DNA of 64,000 bases from Anammoximicrobium sp964409865 (GTDB lineage Bacteria; Planctomycetota; Planctomycetia; Pirellulales; Pirellulaceae). This document shows, one piece after another, positions 16,060 through 25,190 of this stretch. The stretch is from NCBI GenBank assembly GCA_964409865.1, contig CAYPGE010000004.1, positions 5,057 through 69,056 of the forward strand. Direction: 5' to 3'. Numbering within the stretch: the stretch's first letter is position 1; each line of letters starts with the position of its first letter. A program made the translations under genes and the position numbers. A model generated the notes under the pieces. The model saw only the letters and a list, made by a program, of their open reading frames with translations, had not been told where the DNA came from and did not search any database.

Positions 16060-16125
16060 CGTGGCACGGCCTGCTTGTTGGCCGTGTCCGCCGTTTCCAC
16101 GGCCAACAAGTAGGCCGGGCCACGC
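16060..16125. repeat. 27-bp-arm inverted repeat upstream of DUF971 gene
   Basis: Left arm 16060-16086 (ending TTGTTGGCCGTG) pairs with 16099-16125 (starting CACGGCCAACAA) with three mismatches around a loop of about 12 bp. It lies in the 187-bp gap after the protease gene and may act as a terminator-like stem; no T-run follows. Confidence 0.7.
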
Positions 16126-16190
16126 GGAAAGTACCTTGAAACGGAACGGCTGCCGCGCTACGATGCCAGAAAACGGGAGGCATTTCTGCG

Positions 16191-16511
16191 ATGGACGTTT
16201 ATCCGGTTAAACTGCAAATGGTCGAGCCGTCGTCGCTGCTGATCGAATGGAGCGACGGACGGAAGCAGCAGTATCCGAGCGCCGAGTTGCGGAGCCACTG
16301 CCCGTGCGCCACGTGCCGCGAGCAACAGAAAGCCGCAGGGCAGGAATCCGCCGCCCGGCCGCCGCTGTCCGAGGCCCAGACGCTGCAAGTCGTGTCCATG
16401 AAGCCCGTCGGCAACTATGCCTACTGCATCGCCTTCAGCGACGGGCACGATACCGGCATCTACACGTTCGAGCAACTCCGCAAGTTGGGGCACGAGGTGC
16501 TGGGCGGCTGA
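16191..16511 (+). CDS. DUF971 (GBBH-like N-terminal) domain protein
   Basis: Predicted 106 residues; GGGAGG sits 9 bp before the ATG. The protein is one DUF971 domain: LLIEWSDGRKQQYPSAELR, then HCPCATCREQQ with three closely spaced Cys, and a C-terminal YAYCIAFSDGHDTGIYTFEQLR. The domain forms the N terminus of gamma-butyrobetaine hydroxylase and occurs alone in many bacteria, sometimes near iron-sulfur assembly or Mrp/ApbC genes. Its function alone is not established; metal or cluster binding by the Cys/His residues is plausible. Confidence 0.85.
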   Translation: MDVYPVKLQMVEPSSLLIEWSDGRKQQYPSAELRSHCPCATCREQQKAAGQESAARPPLSEAQTLQVVSMKPVGNYAYCIAFSDGHDTGIYTFEQLRKLGHEVLGG

Positions 16512-16556
16512 TCTTCTTCATTTTTCTGTCACCACGTTTTTCTGGCCCATTGCCTT

Positions 16557-17192
16557 TCATCTTTCTGCGGCCGGCGGACTCGGGGTGGACGCAGGTGCGG
16601 AGAGTTGCTGGGCCTCGGCCGAACGGTCGATCTTATGCGTGCCGTGGCAATCGGTGCAGATGACCGGCCTCTGCAGACTCAACCTCCGTTCGGTGAAGCG
16701 GGCCAGCACTTTCTTGGCCGGCGCGTCGTGCGTGTCGTGGCATTGCTCGCAACTCTTGTCCACCTTGTCGCGCGAGTACACGATATCCGGCTTGGTGGCC
16801 CCGATGTTCTCGTCGTTGGCGTGTTTGTCGCTCAGTCCGTGGCACTTGGCGCAGGAGATGCCTTCGGCCAAGTGTACCTTGGCCAACTCTTCCTTGACGA
16901 ACGGAATGTGGCAGACGTAGCAAGCGCCGTTCAGACTCAATGGATCCAACTCCGGCGGCGGAGCCGCAGCGGGCGCCGGCGCGTCCGGCAAAGCGGGCTT
17001 GGCAGCGCCGCCGGCGGGATCGTCGGCGGCGAGAATCGCGACGGCCAAGAGCAACAGCAGGCCCGCCGCGAAAGAACTCACGGCATATCGCAGGTGGCCA
17101 ACGGAGGCCGCAGCCGCGCCGGCGGGACGGGGCGGGAGACCCCTACTGCGCGAGCGCCCGCACTCCGACCGTTTTCTCAGACGTAGTGCCAT
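16557..17192 (-). CDS. membrane-anchored tetraheme c-type cytochrome
   Basis: Predicted 211 residues from the ATG at 17192, which lies inside the end of the upstream gene (16-nt overlap). After an Arg-rich N terminus a membrane helix spans about 42-55, followed by an Ala/Pro linker and four CXXCH motifs: CYVCH (91-95), CAKCH (114-118), CEQCH (148-152) and CTDCH (179-183), with extra His residues (KVHLAE, DTHDAP, GTHKID) as possible distal ligands. This arrangement resembles NapC/NrfH-type and doubled CXXCH cytochromes. It should face the periplasm and move electrons; overlap with the aldo/keto-reductase-like gene suggests translational coupling. The C terminus is Pro-rich. Confidence 0.85.
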   Translation of the reverse strand: MALRLRKRSECGRSRSRGLPPRPAGAAAASVGHLRYAVSSFAAGLLLLLAVAILAADDPAGGAAKPALPDAPAPAAAPPPELDPLSLNGACYVCHIPFVKEELAKVHLAEGISCAKCHGLSDKHANDENIGATKPDIVYSRDKVDKSCEQCHDTHDAPAKKVLARFTERRLSLQRPVICTDCHGTHKIDRSAEAQQLSAPASTPSPPAAER

Positions 17193-18235
17193 TTGTGCAA
17201 CCACTGGTAGTCCGGGGTGAGATGGGCATAGAAGTTGCGCAGGCACTGTTCGTAGGCCGCCTTGTCCGCGGGTGTCGAGGGCGTGCCTTTCTCGTGAGAG
17301 CCCTTCACGTTTTCCTCCAATTGCTCCGGGATGTTGACGCCGGGAATGATGGCGGACAAACGCGGCTCCTGCAGCATTTCCTTGACCAGCACGCGGGCGC
17401 GGCTGTCGATGCGATCCTTGATTTCCCGCGGCTTGATGCCGAAGGTCGTGCCGGCACCGAATGGCTTCAGACCGATCACGCCGACGTTCTTCTCCTGGGC
17501 CAGCTTCAACAGGCTGTCGCCTCCCAGTTCCTTGGTCAGGAACAGATACGGGAAGATGATGACGTCAAACTGAGGATATTTTCCCAGCACCTTGCGAAAG
17601 ACTTTCGGGTTGTGGGCCGAGACGCCCAGGAAGCGGACCTTGCCCTGCTGCTTGGCCTTCTCGAACACTTGAACCACCGCATCGAGCGTTTTTTCGTTGA
17701 CGTCCATCAACGTGCCGAGATTGTTCTGGCCGGGCCCCCACGTCGCGCCGACGGGACGCCACATGTCCAGCATCTCGGTCTTGTACGATTTCAGCCGCGC
17801 CTCGATGTTCTTCGTCATCCCTTCGGGCGTCAGCTGGTCTTCGTAGTCCGGCGTGATCTTCTCCGGCCAGGACGCGAAACCGATGAACCACTTGTCACGG
17901 CCGGCGGTCTTCGTTTGGGCCATTGCCGCGCCGTACAGATCGCACTCGCCGTCGATGTTGTTGTCGACGTAGTTCAGTCCTAGCTCAACTGCCTTTTCCA
18001 GCACCGGGACGCGGTCCTCCACGGATCGTCCGCCATGGCCGCCCAGCGAGATTTCCGAGATCATGAAGCCCGTTTTACCCAGGGGCCGATAAGTCATCTT
18101 CGGGTTGTAGTTCAGGATCTTGCTCGGATCGACCGGCGCGGCTTGCGCCGCGACCAAGGGCGCCAACGCGGCGCCCGCCGCAACGGTAGAACTGGTCCTG
18201 AGAAAATCGCGCCGACTGTTGCCTGTGCATGACAT
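17177..18235 (-). CDS. Tat-exported aldo/keto-reductase-like protein, catalytic tetrad not apparent
   Basis: Predicted 352 residues from the ATG at 18235 behind CAGGAG. Tat leader SRRDFLRTSSTVAAG; then YRPLGKTGFMISEISLGG, VRFLGVSAHNPKVF and VGVIGLKPFGAG identify the aldo/keto reductase barrel. At the places where active family members have Asp-Tyr-Lys-His (DTAxxYG, then ...TK, then H in the DLYxxH strand), this protein reads YVDNNIDGE, FIGFASWPEK and LDMWRPVGA, so Tyr, Lys and His appear replaced. It may be a non-NADPH variant or a binding protein. Its stop overlaps the start of a tetraheme cytochrome gene, hinting at periplasmic redox chemistry with heme rather than nicotinamide. Confidence 0.75.
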   Translation of the reverse strand: MSCTGNSRRDFLRTSSTVAAGAALAPLVAAQAAPVDPSKILNYNPKMTYRPLGKTGFMISEISLGGHGGRSVEDRVPVLEKAVELGLNYVDNNIDGECDLYGAAMAQTKTAGRDKWFIGFASWPEKITPDYEDQLTPEGMTKNIEARLKSYKTEMLDMWRPVGATWGPGQNNLGTLMDVNEKTLDAVVQVFEKAKQQGKVRFLGVSAHNPKVFRKVLGKYPQFDVIIFPYLFLTKELGGDSLLKLAQEKNVGVIGLKPFGAGTTFGIKPREIKDRIDSRARVLVKEMLQEPRLSAIIPGVNIPEQLEENVKGSHEKGTPSTPADKAAYEQCLRNFYAHLTPDYQWLHKWHYV

Positions 18236-18481
18236 GGGGAGATCTCCTGTGGATTGAGACCGGCTCGCCACGGCGGAACCCGCCGCGGGGAAGACGCCAG
18301 AACGGTTCCTTCGCGCTTCCCACTGGCCGTCCAGTGTAACCGAAGAGCTGTCCGAATACCAAGCCGATTGTGCCAGTTTCGGGTGACCAAGGGCGGACCG
18401 CCCGAAGATCGCCGCCGAGACGAGTGCATGCCCGCCGCAGTCCACGGGCTGCTCCATTCCCGCAGCACCGCTGGCGTGCCG

Positions 18482-20308
18482 TCAACGAAGGGGGGCGGCC
18501 GTTTCCTGGCCGGCGTGAGCGGTTCTTGCCGCGGGCGGCGCGGCACCGACGAGCAGCAGTCGCTCTCGACGCAAGAAAAGCGGGCACTCGGCCAGCACGG
18601 CGGCGTGAGGCGGCAAGAGCGCTCGCAACTCCTCCCAGCGACGATCCGTCGTGATGATAAAACGGTCCTGGCCTTGCCCAAAGAACTCCGCGGCGGACGG
18701 ACGCGGCTTGGGGCTCCACCTGCCTGCGCGTGATTCCTCCGCACCGGTCGTGTCCAACGCCAATTCGTCGATGGGCCGGCCACCGTAGAAAATCCAGGTC
18801 GGCTCCAAGCGCCCGAAGGCACCGATGCGGGGCGCGCCACCCGAACGTTGGATCGCGGCCCACAAGAGATGATTCTGCTGGTGACGGTCCACCCGCGCTG
18901 CAGCCCAGCCGAACAAGGCTGTGGTGAAAGCGACGGCGGTCACGGCCACCGTCCAGGCGGCTTGGGAAGAACGCTGTCTATGCTGGAAAACAAAGGCGGC
19001 GACGGCGCCGGCCAACGGAACCAAGCCTACGGCTGCCAGCCACGTCTCGCCGGGCAACAGCCTCTGGGCGGCAAACGGGATGGCGGCCACAATCACCAGG
19101 CCCACGACGCCCAGCGTCACAATCGCCCCGGCGGGCCAATGACGCCAGCCGGCCGCTGTGTCTCGTATCCAGTGCTGGATGAAACAAGCCGTCAGAAGCG
19201 CCAACGCCGGATAACAGGGTGTCACGTAGCTGGGAAGCTTGGTCCGGGCCAGCGAAAACAAGGCCACGTACACGCCGATCCAGCAAACGGCAAACAGGCA
19301 CGACGGCGCCCAAGACTCCTTCTTGCGGACCGACGCCGTCACGTCGGCAATCACCGGCGCTGCAAACACCGACCATGGAAAGAAACCGACGAGGATCGCG
19401 ACGGGATAGAACCACGGCCCTCCCGCGTGACCTTCCATCGAATGAGCAGCCCGACCCAAGTTGTGATCCCAGAAGAAGACGCGTAGAAATTCGCCGTCCG
19501 TTCGCCAACCAACCCACGCGTACCACGGGCCGGCGACCGCCAGCACGACGGCCACGGCGGTCAAAGGCCGCATCGACCAGCAGGTGCGCAGGAAGTGCCC
19601 TGGGGCAAACGGCCGGAGGACGCGCAGCAGCCACCATCGCCAGGCAGACATTCCAGCCGGTCGAGCGATGTCAGGCAGCCGCACGATCAGCAAAAACATC
19701 CCGATCACAGCACTGGGCAGGACTGCACCCACCGGACCCTTGGCCAGGACCGCCAGGCCCATCAGGCCGTACATGGCCGCGACGGTCGCCCAACGCCTTG
19801 GGAAGTAGGTGCCATCGGCCGGGAACGCTCCCAGCACATAGACCAACATGGCCGCCGTGGAGAAGAAAATCAGCACCGAGTCAGGCGTTGCGATCCGCCC
19901 CGCCAGGACGAACATCAGACTGCTCGCCAAGACGATTCCGGCCCACAGCCCAACGTTGGCGTTGAATAGCCTGCGGCCGATCCCATACGTCGCCAACGCG
20001 GTTCCGATGGCCAAAGCAGCGGACCAGAAACGTGCCGCAAATTCGTTCACGCCGAACGTGTTGTAGGCTGAAATGATCAACCAGTACAGCAGGACCGGCT
20101 TGTGTGCCCGCAGCTCGGCGTTGAACACCGGCACCACCCAGTCGCCACGCTGCATCATCTCCAGCGCACAGCCCGCGTTTCGAGGCTCGTCGCGATCCCA
20201 CAGCCGCGTTCCCCCCAAATTCGTGAACATGACCACCGATGCCAAGGCGATGATGACAACGCCATGAATGCCGATCTTCACGAATTCGTGATTTCGCTGG
20301 TCGCGCAT
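18482..20308 (-). CDS. ArnT/PMT-type membrane glycosyltransferase (GT83/GT39-like)
   Basis: Predicted 608 residues. The N terminus has one membrane helix (GVVIIALASVVMFTNL) followed at once by WDRDEPRNAGCALEMM, the acidic periplasmic loop motif (DEPR) of ArnT and protein mannosyltransferases. Roughly ten more hydrophobic helices follow, and there is a C-terminal soluble part after about residue 490. Such enzymes move a sugar from a polyprenyl-phosphate donor to lipid A, protein or another outer-face acceptor. The gene is divergent from a PAP2 phosphatase that may recycle polyprenyl or lipid phosphate. Donor and acceptor are unknown. Confidence 0.85.
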   Translation of the reverse strand: MRDQRNHEFVKIGIHGVVIIALASVVMFTNLGGTRLWDRDEPRNAGCALEMMQRGDWVVPVFNAELRAHKPVLLYWLIISAYNTFGVNEFAARFWSAALAIGTALATYGIGRRLFNANVGLWAGIVLASSLMFVLAGRIATPDSVLIFFSTAAMLVYVLGAFPADGTYFPRRWATVAAMYGLMGLAVLAKGPVGAVLPSAVIGMFLLIVRLPDIARPAGMSAWRWWLLRVLRPFAPGHFLRTCWSMRPLTAVAVVLAVAGPWYAWVGWRTDGEFLRVFFWDHNLGRAAHSMEGHAGGPWFYPVAILVGFFPWSVFAAPVIADVTASVRKKESWAPSCLFAVCWIGVYVALFSLARTKLPSYVTPCYPALALLTACFIQHWIRDTAAGWRHWPAGAIVTLGVVGLVIVAAIPFAAQRLLPGETWLAAVGLVPLAGAVAAFVFQHRQRSSQAAWTVAVTAVAFTTALFGWAAARVDRHQQNHLLWAAIQRSGGAPRIGAFGRLEPTWIFYGGRPIDELALDTTGAEESRAGRWSPKPRPSAAEFFGQGQDRFIITTDRRWEELRALLPPHAAVLAECPLFLRRERLLLVGAAPPAARTAHAGQETAAPLR

Positions 20309-20638
20309 GTCTTCTGGCCCACTCCGAGTTAATGATGCAACGGGCGCGGAAGTTTAGAAAGACTGGCGATGCCAGACAAGATCAACCGGCGAAGTGGCCC
20401 AAGTCGTGCGACTACGGTCTTTCGTTGCTTCACGCGAAATCCCACGACTTCGACGTCTGTGATCATCTGGCAAGGCTGCAACTTGTGCCTCAAGCACCTC
20501 TCCTGACCTTTCGTAGAATCCGCAAACCTGCTAATCTCCCATCCTCGCAACGTCAGTGGAGTTTCCTTTCGGGCGCCGGACCGAGGCTGCATTTCGCGTC
20601 GCACGCTACCGAACGGTTCTGATAGGGAGGATGGTTGC
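20309..20638. other. 330-bp divergent intergenic region
   Basis: It lies between the glycosyltransferase (minus) and PAP2 (plus) genes. No coding frame or repeat of note was seen; it presumably contains both promoters. GGGAGG (20625-20630) is the PAP2 ribosome binding site. Mirror at 38307-38636. Confidence 0.45.
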
Positions 20639-21319
20639 TTGAGTCGCCGGTTGTATTGGTTAGCCGCCTTGTTCCTCGTCGCCACGGCGCTGGCATTGCC
20701 CGTCGACACTCCCATCGCCAAGTTCTGCAAAGACGGGTTAGTTCCCGACTTCTTTGACACGCTGCTGTCACTGGCGGAGGTCTTCGCACACGGTTTGGGG
20801 GCGGCATGCATACTGCTGACCGCTTTCGTGCTCGACGCCAGCCATCGTCGCCACATGGTTCGTGTGGTGATCAGCGTCTTCGCAGCCGGTCTGCTGGCCA
20901 ACTTGGCAAAGCTGGTCGTGGGTCGCTTGCGTCCCCGGACACTGATGGTCGATCATGTCTGGGACAGCTTTATCGGCTGGTTCCCGGTGTGGAGCGGCAA
21001 CGTGCCGCGGGCGAGTCGTTCTCTCGAAGTCCAATCGTTCCCATCGGGGCACGCGATTGTGGCCACGGCGCTGGCCATCGGCCTGTCGGCCCTTTATCCG
21101 CGCGGCCGGTGGCTTTTTGTTTTTTTTGCCGTACTGGCCGCGTTGCAGCGAGTCGAAGCGACGGCCCATTACCTGAGCGATACGATGGCCGGGGCGGCGA
21201 TCGCCTGCCTGTTCTGCGGCATCTGCTTCGACGCCCGGCTACTGGGCCGTTGGTTTGACCGGTGGGAAGCCAAAGCCGTCGCCAACCGTTGCGATTTCCC
21301 GGACGACCCGCTAGGATAA
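20639..21319 (+). CDS. PAP2-superfamily membrane phosphatase
   Basis: Predicted 226 residues starting at TTG 20639; GGGAGG lies 8 bp upstream. The nearer ATG (20631) reads only ATG GTT GCT TGA, and its stop overlaps the TTG. Hydrophobic helices are visible near 5-20, 45-65, 75-95, 137-153 and 158-170. The three acid-phosphatase motifs are complete: KLVVGRLRP (Lys91, Arg98), SFPSGH (133-138) and RVEATAHYLSD (Arg171, His177, Asp181). It dephosphorylates lipid phosphates such as undecaprenyl pyrophosphate or phosphatidic acid at the membrane. It is divergent from a polyprenyl-dependent glycosyltransferase, so recycling of the carrier is a reasonable inference. Confidence 0.88.
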   Translation: MSRRLYWLAALFLVATALALPVDTPIAKFCKDGLVPDFFDTLLSLAEVFAHGLGAACILLTAFVLDASHRRHMVRVVISVFAAGLLANLAKLVVGRLRPRTLMVDHVWDSFIGWFPVWSGNVPRASRSLEVQSFPSGHAIVATALAIGLSALYPRGRWLFVFFAVLAALQRVEATAHYLSDTMAGAAIACLFCGICFDARLLGRWFDRWEAKAVANRCDFPDDPLG

Positions 21320-21358
21320 AGTCTGGGTCAAGGCAAACATAGAATTGGAGTCGCGCTC

Positions 21359-22039
21359 ATGACCATTTGGACAATTGCGCTGGGTCTGGCCCTGGTGGTT
21401 GCCGACAGCAGGCCGCCGGCGGGAGCCGACACATCGGGGACGCCCGCGGTTGCTCCGCGCCGTTACCACGAGATCGAGAATGACATCTCCCAAGCCTTGC
21501 GAGCGGAGACGCACGCCAAGACGTCCGAGGCGCGAACTGCGGCCGTGCACATGATGTGCGACTTGTATGGCGAACTGAGCGTTGACCCGCGGCGGGAGGC
21601 GAGCGACGTTCTGAAGAGCTACCGGGCCAAGCTCTGGAGTCGCCTGACGCGGATTAAACGGGAACTCGAACAACGTCTCGCCCGCGAGTCTGGCGGCTCG
21701 TCCAGCCGATCGCTCCGCGAAGGCGAAACGCAAGCGATCCAGGACGCGGCTGCGAGCTTGGCGTCGCAGATCAGCTATTCCAGCTACACGCTGGGGGGCC
21801 CGAGCTACGTGCTGGCTTACAGCGGCGCGGCATTCGGAGGCGGAACGGCCAACGACCACGCCCAGGAGTTGATCGATCTGATCCAACGCACAATCAGCCC
21901 CCAATCCTGGGACGTCAACGGCGGCCAGGGCTCGATGTTCTACTTCCGCCCCTTGATGGCCTTGGTCGTGCGGGCGACGTCCGAAGTCCACGGCGACGTC
22001 GGCGGACTGCTCGAAGCCCTGCGTCGCGCCGGTCAGTAG
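21359..22039 (+). CDS. small exported protein, function unknown
   Basis: Predicted 226 residues, with a short signal peptide (MTIWTIALGLALVVADS). A helical, charged central part (about 35-125; EIENDISQALRAETHAKTSE and KRELEQRLARES) could form coiled coil. A Ser/Gly-rich C-terminal half follows, with YSSYTLGGPSYVLAYSGAAF. No family was recognised. It follows the PAP2 gene by 39 bp with its own GGAG, so co-transcription is likely. Confidence 0.65.
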   Translation: MTIWTIALGLALVVADSRPPAGADTSGTPAVAPRRYHEIENDISQALRAETHAKTSEARTAAVHMMCDLYGELSVDPRREASDVLKSYRAKLWSRLTRIKRELEQRLARESGGSSSRSLREGETQAIQDAAASLASQISYSSYTLGGPSYVLAYSGAAFGGGTANDHAQELIDLIQRTISPQSWDVNGGQGSMFYFRPLMALVVRATSEVHGDVGGLLEALRRAGQ

Positions 22040-22132
22040 CACGCCACGTGGTACAAAGAGTCCGTCGCGCATTTCGTTTGTTGTGCGTTTCTGTGCCTCT
22101 TGTGGCTCGGGTCTGCTGGACGGGCCTTGGGA

Positions 22133-22262
22133 TCAGCCGGGGGCGCGCTAGCCCTGGTTTGCTCCGGTTGCCAGGTTCAGCCCCAAATTCTGGCGATGAC
22201 AACGCGCCACCGTTCGGCTTGTGTCGCGACTGGTCAACCGGGGGCTAGCACCCCGCGGCTGA
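22133..22262. repeat. spaced inverted repeat, TCAGCCG...GCTAGCCC family
   Basis: TCAGCCGGGGGCGCGCTAGCC begins at 22133. GGGGCTAGCACCCCGCGGCT begins at 22241 and ends in GA at 22262. The two arms are near-inverse copies about 85 bp apart, filling the 236-bp gap between convergent genes. A second, inner inverted pair (CCGGTTGCCAGG) lies between them. Likely a dispersed planctomycete intergenic repeat. Confidence 0.6.
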
Positions 22263-22275
22263 CAAATAGGCCGAA

Positions 22276-23517
22276 CTAATTCCCCCGCTCGGCTTCCGGC
22301 CCCTGCGGAGCGTCGGTCACGGGCCGTGTCAGTCGGCGGATGACGTCCGCAGGAGGACCATATCGGCAGACCATCTGATTGCCGAAGGCCTCTGTGGCAG
22401 ACACGAGGCCGGTTACGGCGCCGCACGAGTTGAAGATCGGACCACCGCTGGCGCCGTCCGCGAAATCGGCGGTGATCGACAGGCGGGTGCTGAGCCCACC
22501 GTACGAAGTCACTGCCCAGTAGCGGCTGATGTGACCTTGCGTCAGGCTGTAGAACTTGGAAGACGGATGCGAGATCACCGTGACCGGTGTGCCCTCAGGA
22601 TCGCCGTGCGACAGCGGCGCGGCGGCGAGGTCAGAGGCGTCGATCTTCAGGAGGACCACATCACCGGGCTTGTCCGCGGCCAGGATTTCGCGGATGGGGT
22701 AGATGCTGCCGTCGAGCGTCATCACACCGCGAGCCGTGACCGGCGGCGGCTTGTCAATCACGTGGTAAGCCGTGGCGATGACGCCGGAAGGGTCCAAAAC
22801 GACGCCTGCGCCGACCGCAAATCCGCTTTCCCCCAGCAGCGTCCCCATCACCACGACCGCGTCGCAGCGCCGTCGGTAGATCTCGGCTGGCGTGAGTTCT
22901 TCGCCGGGCGGCTCGGACAGCGTCAGGGAGACCGATTTGCGCCGGAGTTGCCGCCGAACCGTGGCGTCGTCCAGTATCTGGCCAAGGGCCTTCATGCGGT
23001 GCAGACCGCGGCTCAGGGTACTGCTGATCTCACCGTCAAGACGCACATGGTAGTCCAGGCCGGCCGTGTCCAGCGTGCCTTCGGGCACATAGGCGGTTCC
23101 CAACGGAATCGTCCGTTGTGTCAGGCGAGTGAAACCGCGAGGAACGATCAGCCGCAAGCCGGGCAACTTCCGCTTCTCCAACAGAACCTGGATCACGCCC
23201 GACTTGCCGACTAGCAAGCGATTTTCCCCGCCGACCCAGCGGACAATCACACGGCTGTCCGCCAGATAGTCGCCCTCGCCATTCTGCAGCAAGATGTACA
23301 ATGGGTAATCGTGCAGGTTTTCCCGCAGTTCCAAGCCTTCCAGGAACCCCGCCAATTCCGCCTGCGTCATGCCGGCAGCCTGATAAAAGTCGATCACGTC
23401 CGTCTCCGCCGCCGGCGGCGGAGGCGGCGGAGGAGGAACGCTGCAACCGAGCCATGCCAGCAATCCGGCACAGATCGCCAAACGTGAGGCGCAACTCAAG
23501 GCTGAATCCGAGATCAT
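22276..23517 (-). CDS. exported trypsin-like (S1C) serine protease, possible lipoprotein
   Basis: Predicted 413 residues from the ATG at 23517, chosen because it gives a hydrophobic leader ending LLAWLGC; this could be a lipobox, although Trp at -3 is unusual. A run of nine Pro (28-36) acts as a linker. The C-terminal 200 residues are a DegP-like trypsin fold: His in VIATAYHVID, Asp in DVVLLKIDASD, nucleophile in DGASGGPIFN (Ser near 357). There is no PDZ domain. The N-terminal 190 residues are unassigned. It probably works in the envelope in protein quality control or regulated cleavage. Confidence 0.85.
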   Translation of the reverse strand: MISDSALSCASRLAICAGLLAWLGCSVPPPPPPPPAAETDVIDFYQAAGMTQAELAGFLEGLELRENLHDYPLYILLQNGEGDYLADSRVIVRWVGGENRLLVGKSGVIQVLLEKRKLPGLRLIVPRGFTRLTQRTIPLGTAYVPEGTLDTAGLDYHVRLDGEISSTLSRGLHRMKALGQILDDATVRRQLRRKSVSLTLSEPPGEELTPAEIYRRRCDAVVVMGTLLGESGFAVGAGVVLDPSGVIATAYHVIDKPPPVTARGVMTLDGSIYPIREILAADKPGDVVLLKIDASDLAAAPLSHGDPEGTPVTVISHPSSKFYSLTQGHISRYWAVTSYGGLSTRLSITADFADGASGGPIFNSCGAVTGLVSATEAFGNQMVCRYGPPADVIRRLTRPVTDAPQGPEAERGN

Positions 23518-23945
<428 letters not shown>

Positions 23946-24890
23946 ATGGCTATGGAAACGATTCACCTGACTGACCCCGGCACAGGGGCCACGGCGGCGA
24001 TCTTGGCCGGCTTCGGGTTCAATTGTTACCGGTTTCGCGTGCCTGTCGACGACCGGTCTATCGAAGTGCTGTGGTCGGAGCCGGGCTTTGAAACCGGCCA
24101 GAAGCGAGCTTCCGGCAGCGGGATTCCGCTGCTGTTTCCCTACGCAGGACGGATCCGCGGTCAGGTGCTGCGTTGGAAAGAACGCGACTGGCCTTTGGAA
24201 GGAGACGACCGGCGCGGCAATGCCATTCACGGCTACGTGCTGGCTCGACCGTGGCGCGTGCGGGAACAGTCCGCCCGCCGCGCCGTGGGGCAATTTCAGG
24301 CCTCGATCGACGCCCCACGCCTGCTGGACATGTGGCCTGCCGACTTCCGCATCACGGCCACGTACGAGCTGTCCGGAACCGCCTTGCGGTCCTCGTTCCT
24401 GATCGAGAACCCGGACACCCGGCCTTTGCCGTTTGGTTTCGGCACGCATCCCTATTTTTGCGTGCCGCTGGGCGGAAGCCGCGCGGAGTCGTGCCTGGTG
24501 GAACTGCCCGTCCGCCAGCGCTGGGAACTGGTCGAGATGTTGGCCACCGGACGGCGTGTGCCGGTCGAATCCCCAGACGCGTATCGGGCGGGCCTGCCGT
24601 TCGGGCAAATGAACTTCGACGACGCGTTTACCGCGCTCCAGTTCGACGGCCAACGGTGCCGGTGCGGGATTGTCGACCCGGAGAGCGGGCGGCGGCTGAC
24701 CGTCGAGTTCGGCCCTGAGTTTCGGGAGTGCGTCGTCTACAATCCGCCGCATCGGCAAGCCGTCTGCATCGAACCGCTGACATGGTGCCCCAACGGGTTT
24801 GAACTCAGCGAGCGCGGAATCGACTCCGGTCTGAGGATTTTGCCGCCCGGCCAGTCACTGCAGTGCGGCGTCGTGATGCGGGTCGAATGA
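23946..24890 (+). CDS. aldose 1-epimerase (GalM-like)
   Basis: Predicted 314 residues from an ATG behind AGGAGG. The key residues of galactose mutarotase-type enzymes are present: NAIHGYV (His95), GTHPYF (His168) and CIEPLTWCPNGF (Glu276 as catalytic base). It interconverts alpha and beta anomers of a hexose or related sugar, in the cytoplasm. It fits the sugar or uronate theme of the window, although it is 19 kb from the kinase gene. Substrate could be galactose, glucose or a hexose-6-phosphate. Confidence 0.88.
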   Translation: MAMETIHLTDPGTGATAAILAGFGFNCYRFRVPVDDRSIEVLWSEPGFETGQKRASGSGIPLLFPYAGRIRGQVLRWKERDWPLEGDDRRGNAIHGYVLARPWRVREQSARRAVGQFQASIDAPRLLDMWPADFRITATYELSGTALRSSFLIENPDTRPLPFGFGTHPYFCVPLGGSRAESCLVELPVRQRWELVEMLATGRRVPVESPDAYRAGLPFGQMNFDDAFTALQFDGQRCRCGIVDPESGRRLTVEFGPEFRECVVYNPPHRQAVCIEPLTWCPNGFELSERGIDSGLRILPPGQSLQCGVVMRVE

Positions 24891-24938
24891 GCCGGTGTCT
24901 GCCGGAGTTCGAGCGGCCTTCGGAACGCAGCGAGTCGC

Positions 24939-25145
24939 CTACTTCGCAGGAGGGACAGCGGCTCGCTTCGGGCCCGCGTCAACGGGCGGCTGGTGCGCTT
25001 CCACGCGCAGCCCCAGCCTAGCGTATTCGCGGTTGAACTCCTGGACGAACGCTTCGTCGGGGCTCGTCAACACGACGCCGCCAACGGCCGAATTGCCTTC
25101 GTAAATGACCCCTTTCAGCGGCGGACGAGAGTCGAGGCCGGACAT
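24939..25145 (-). CDS. small hypothetical protein (68 aa)
   Basis: The ATG at 25145 is preceded by GAGGAG. The peptide MSGLDSRPPLKGVIYEGNSA continues to VGGVVLTSPDEAFVQEFNRE and ends in a Pro/Ala-rich tail. The ribosome binding site and balanced composition favour a real gene, but no family was recognised. It is convergent with the epimerase gene. Confidence 0.5.
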   Translation of the reverse strand: MSGLDSRPPLKGVIYEGNSAVGGVVLTSPDEAFVQEFNREYARLGLRVEAHQPPVDAGPKRAAVPPAK

Positions 25146-25190
25146 CGACGTGAACTCCTCACGCGGGCCGGTGCCCGCAACCCAATTGGA

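Noticed and set aside
14216..16183. 655-codon open frame antisense to the S41 protease, longer than the gene itself
   Set aside because: It mirrors a gene with all catalytic motifs in the other strand, lacks domains and has Arg/His/Gly-rich shadow composition typical of high-GC DNA.
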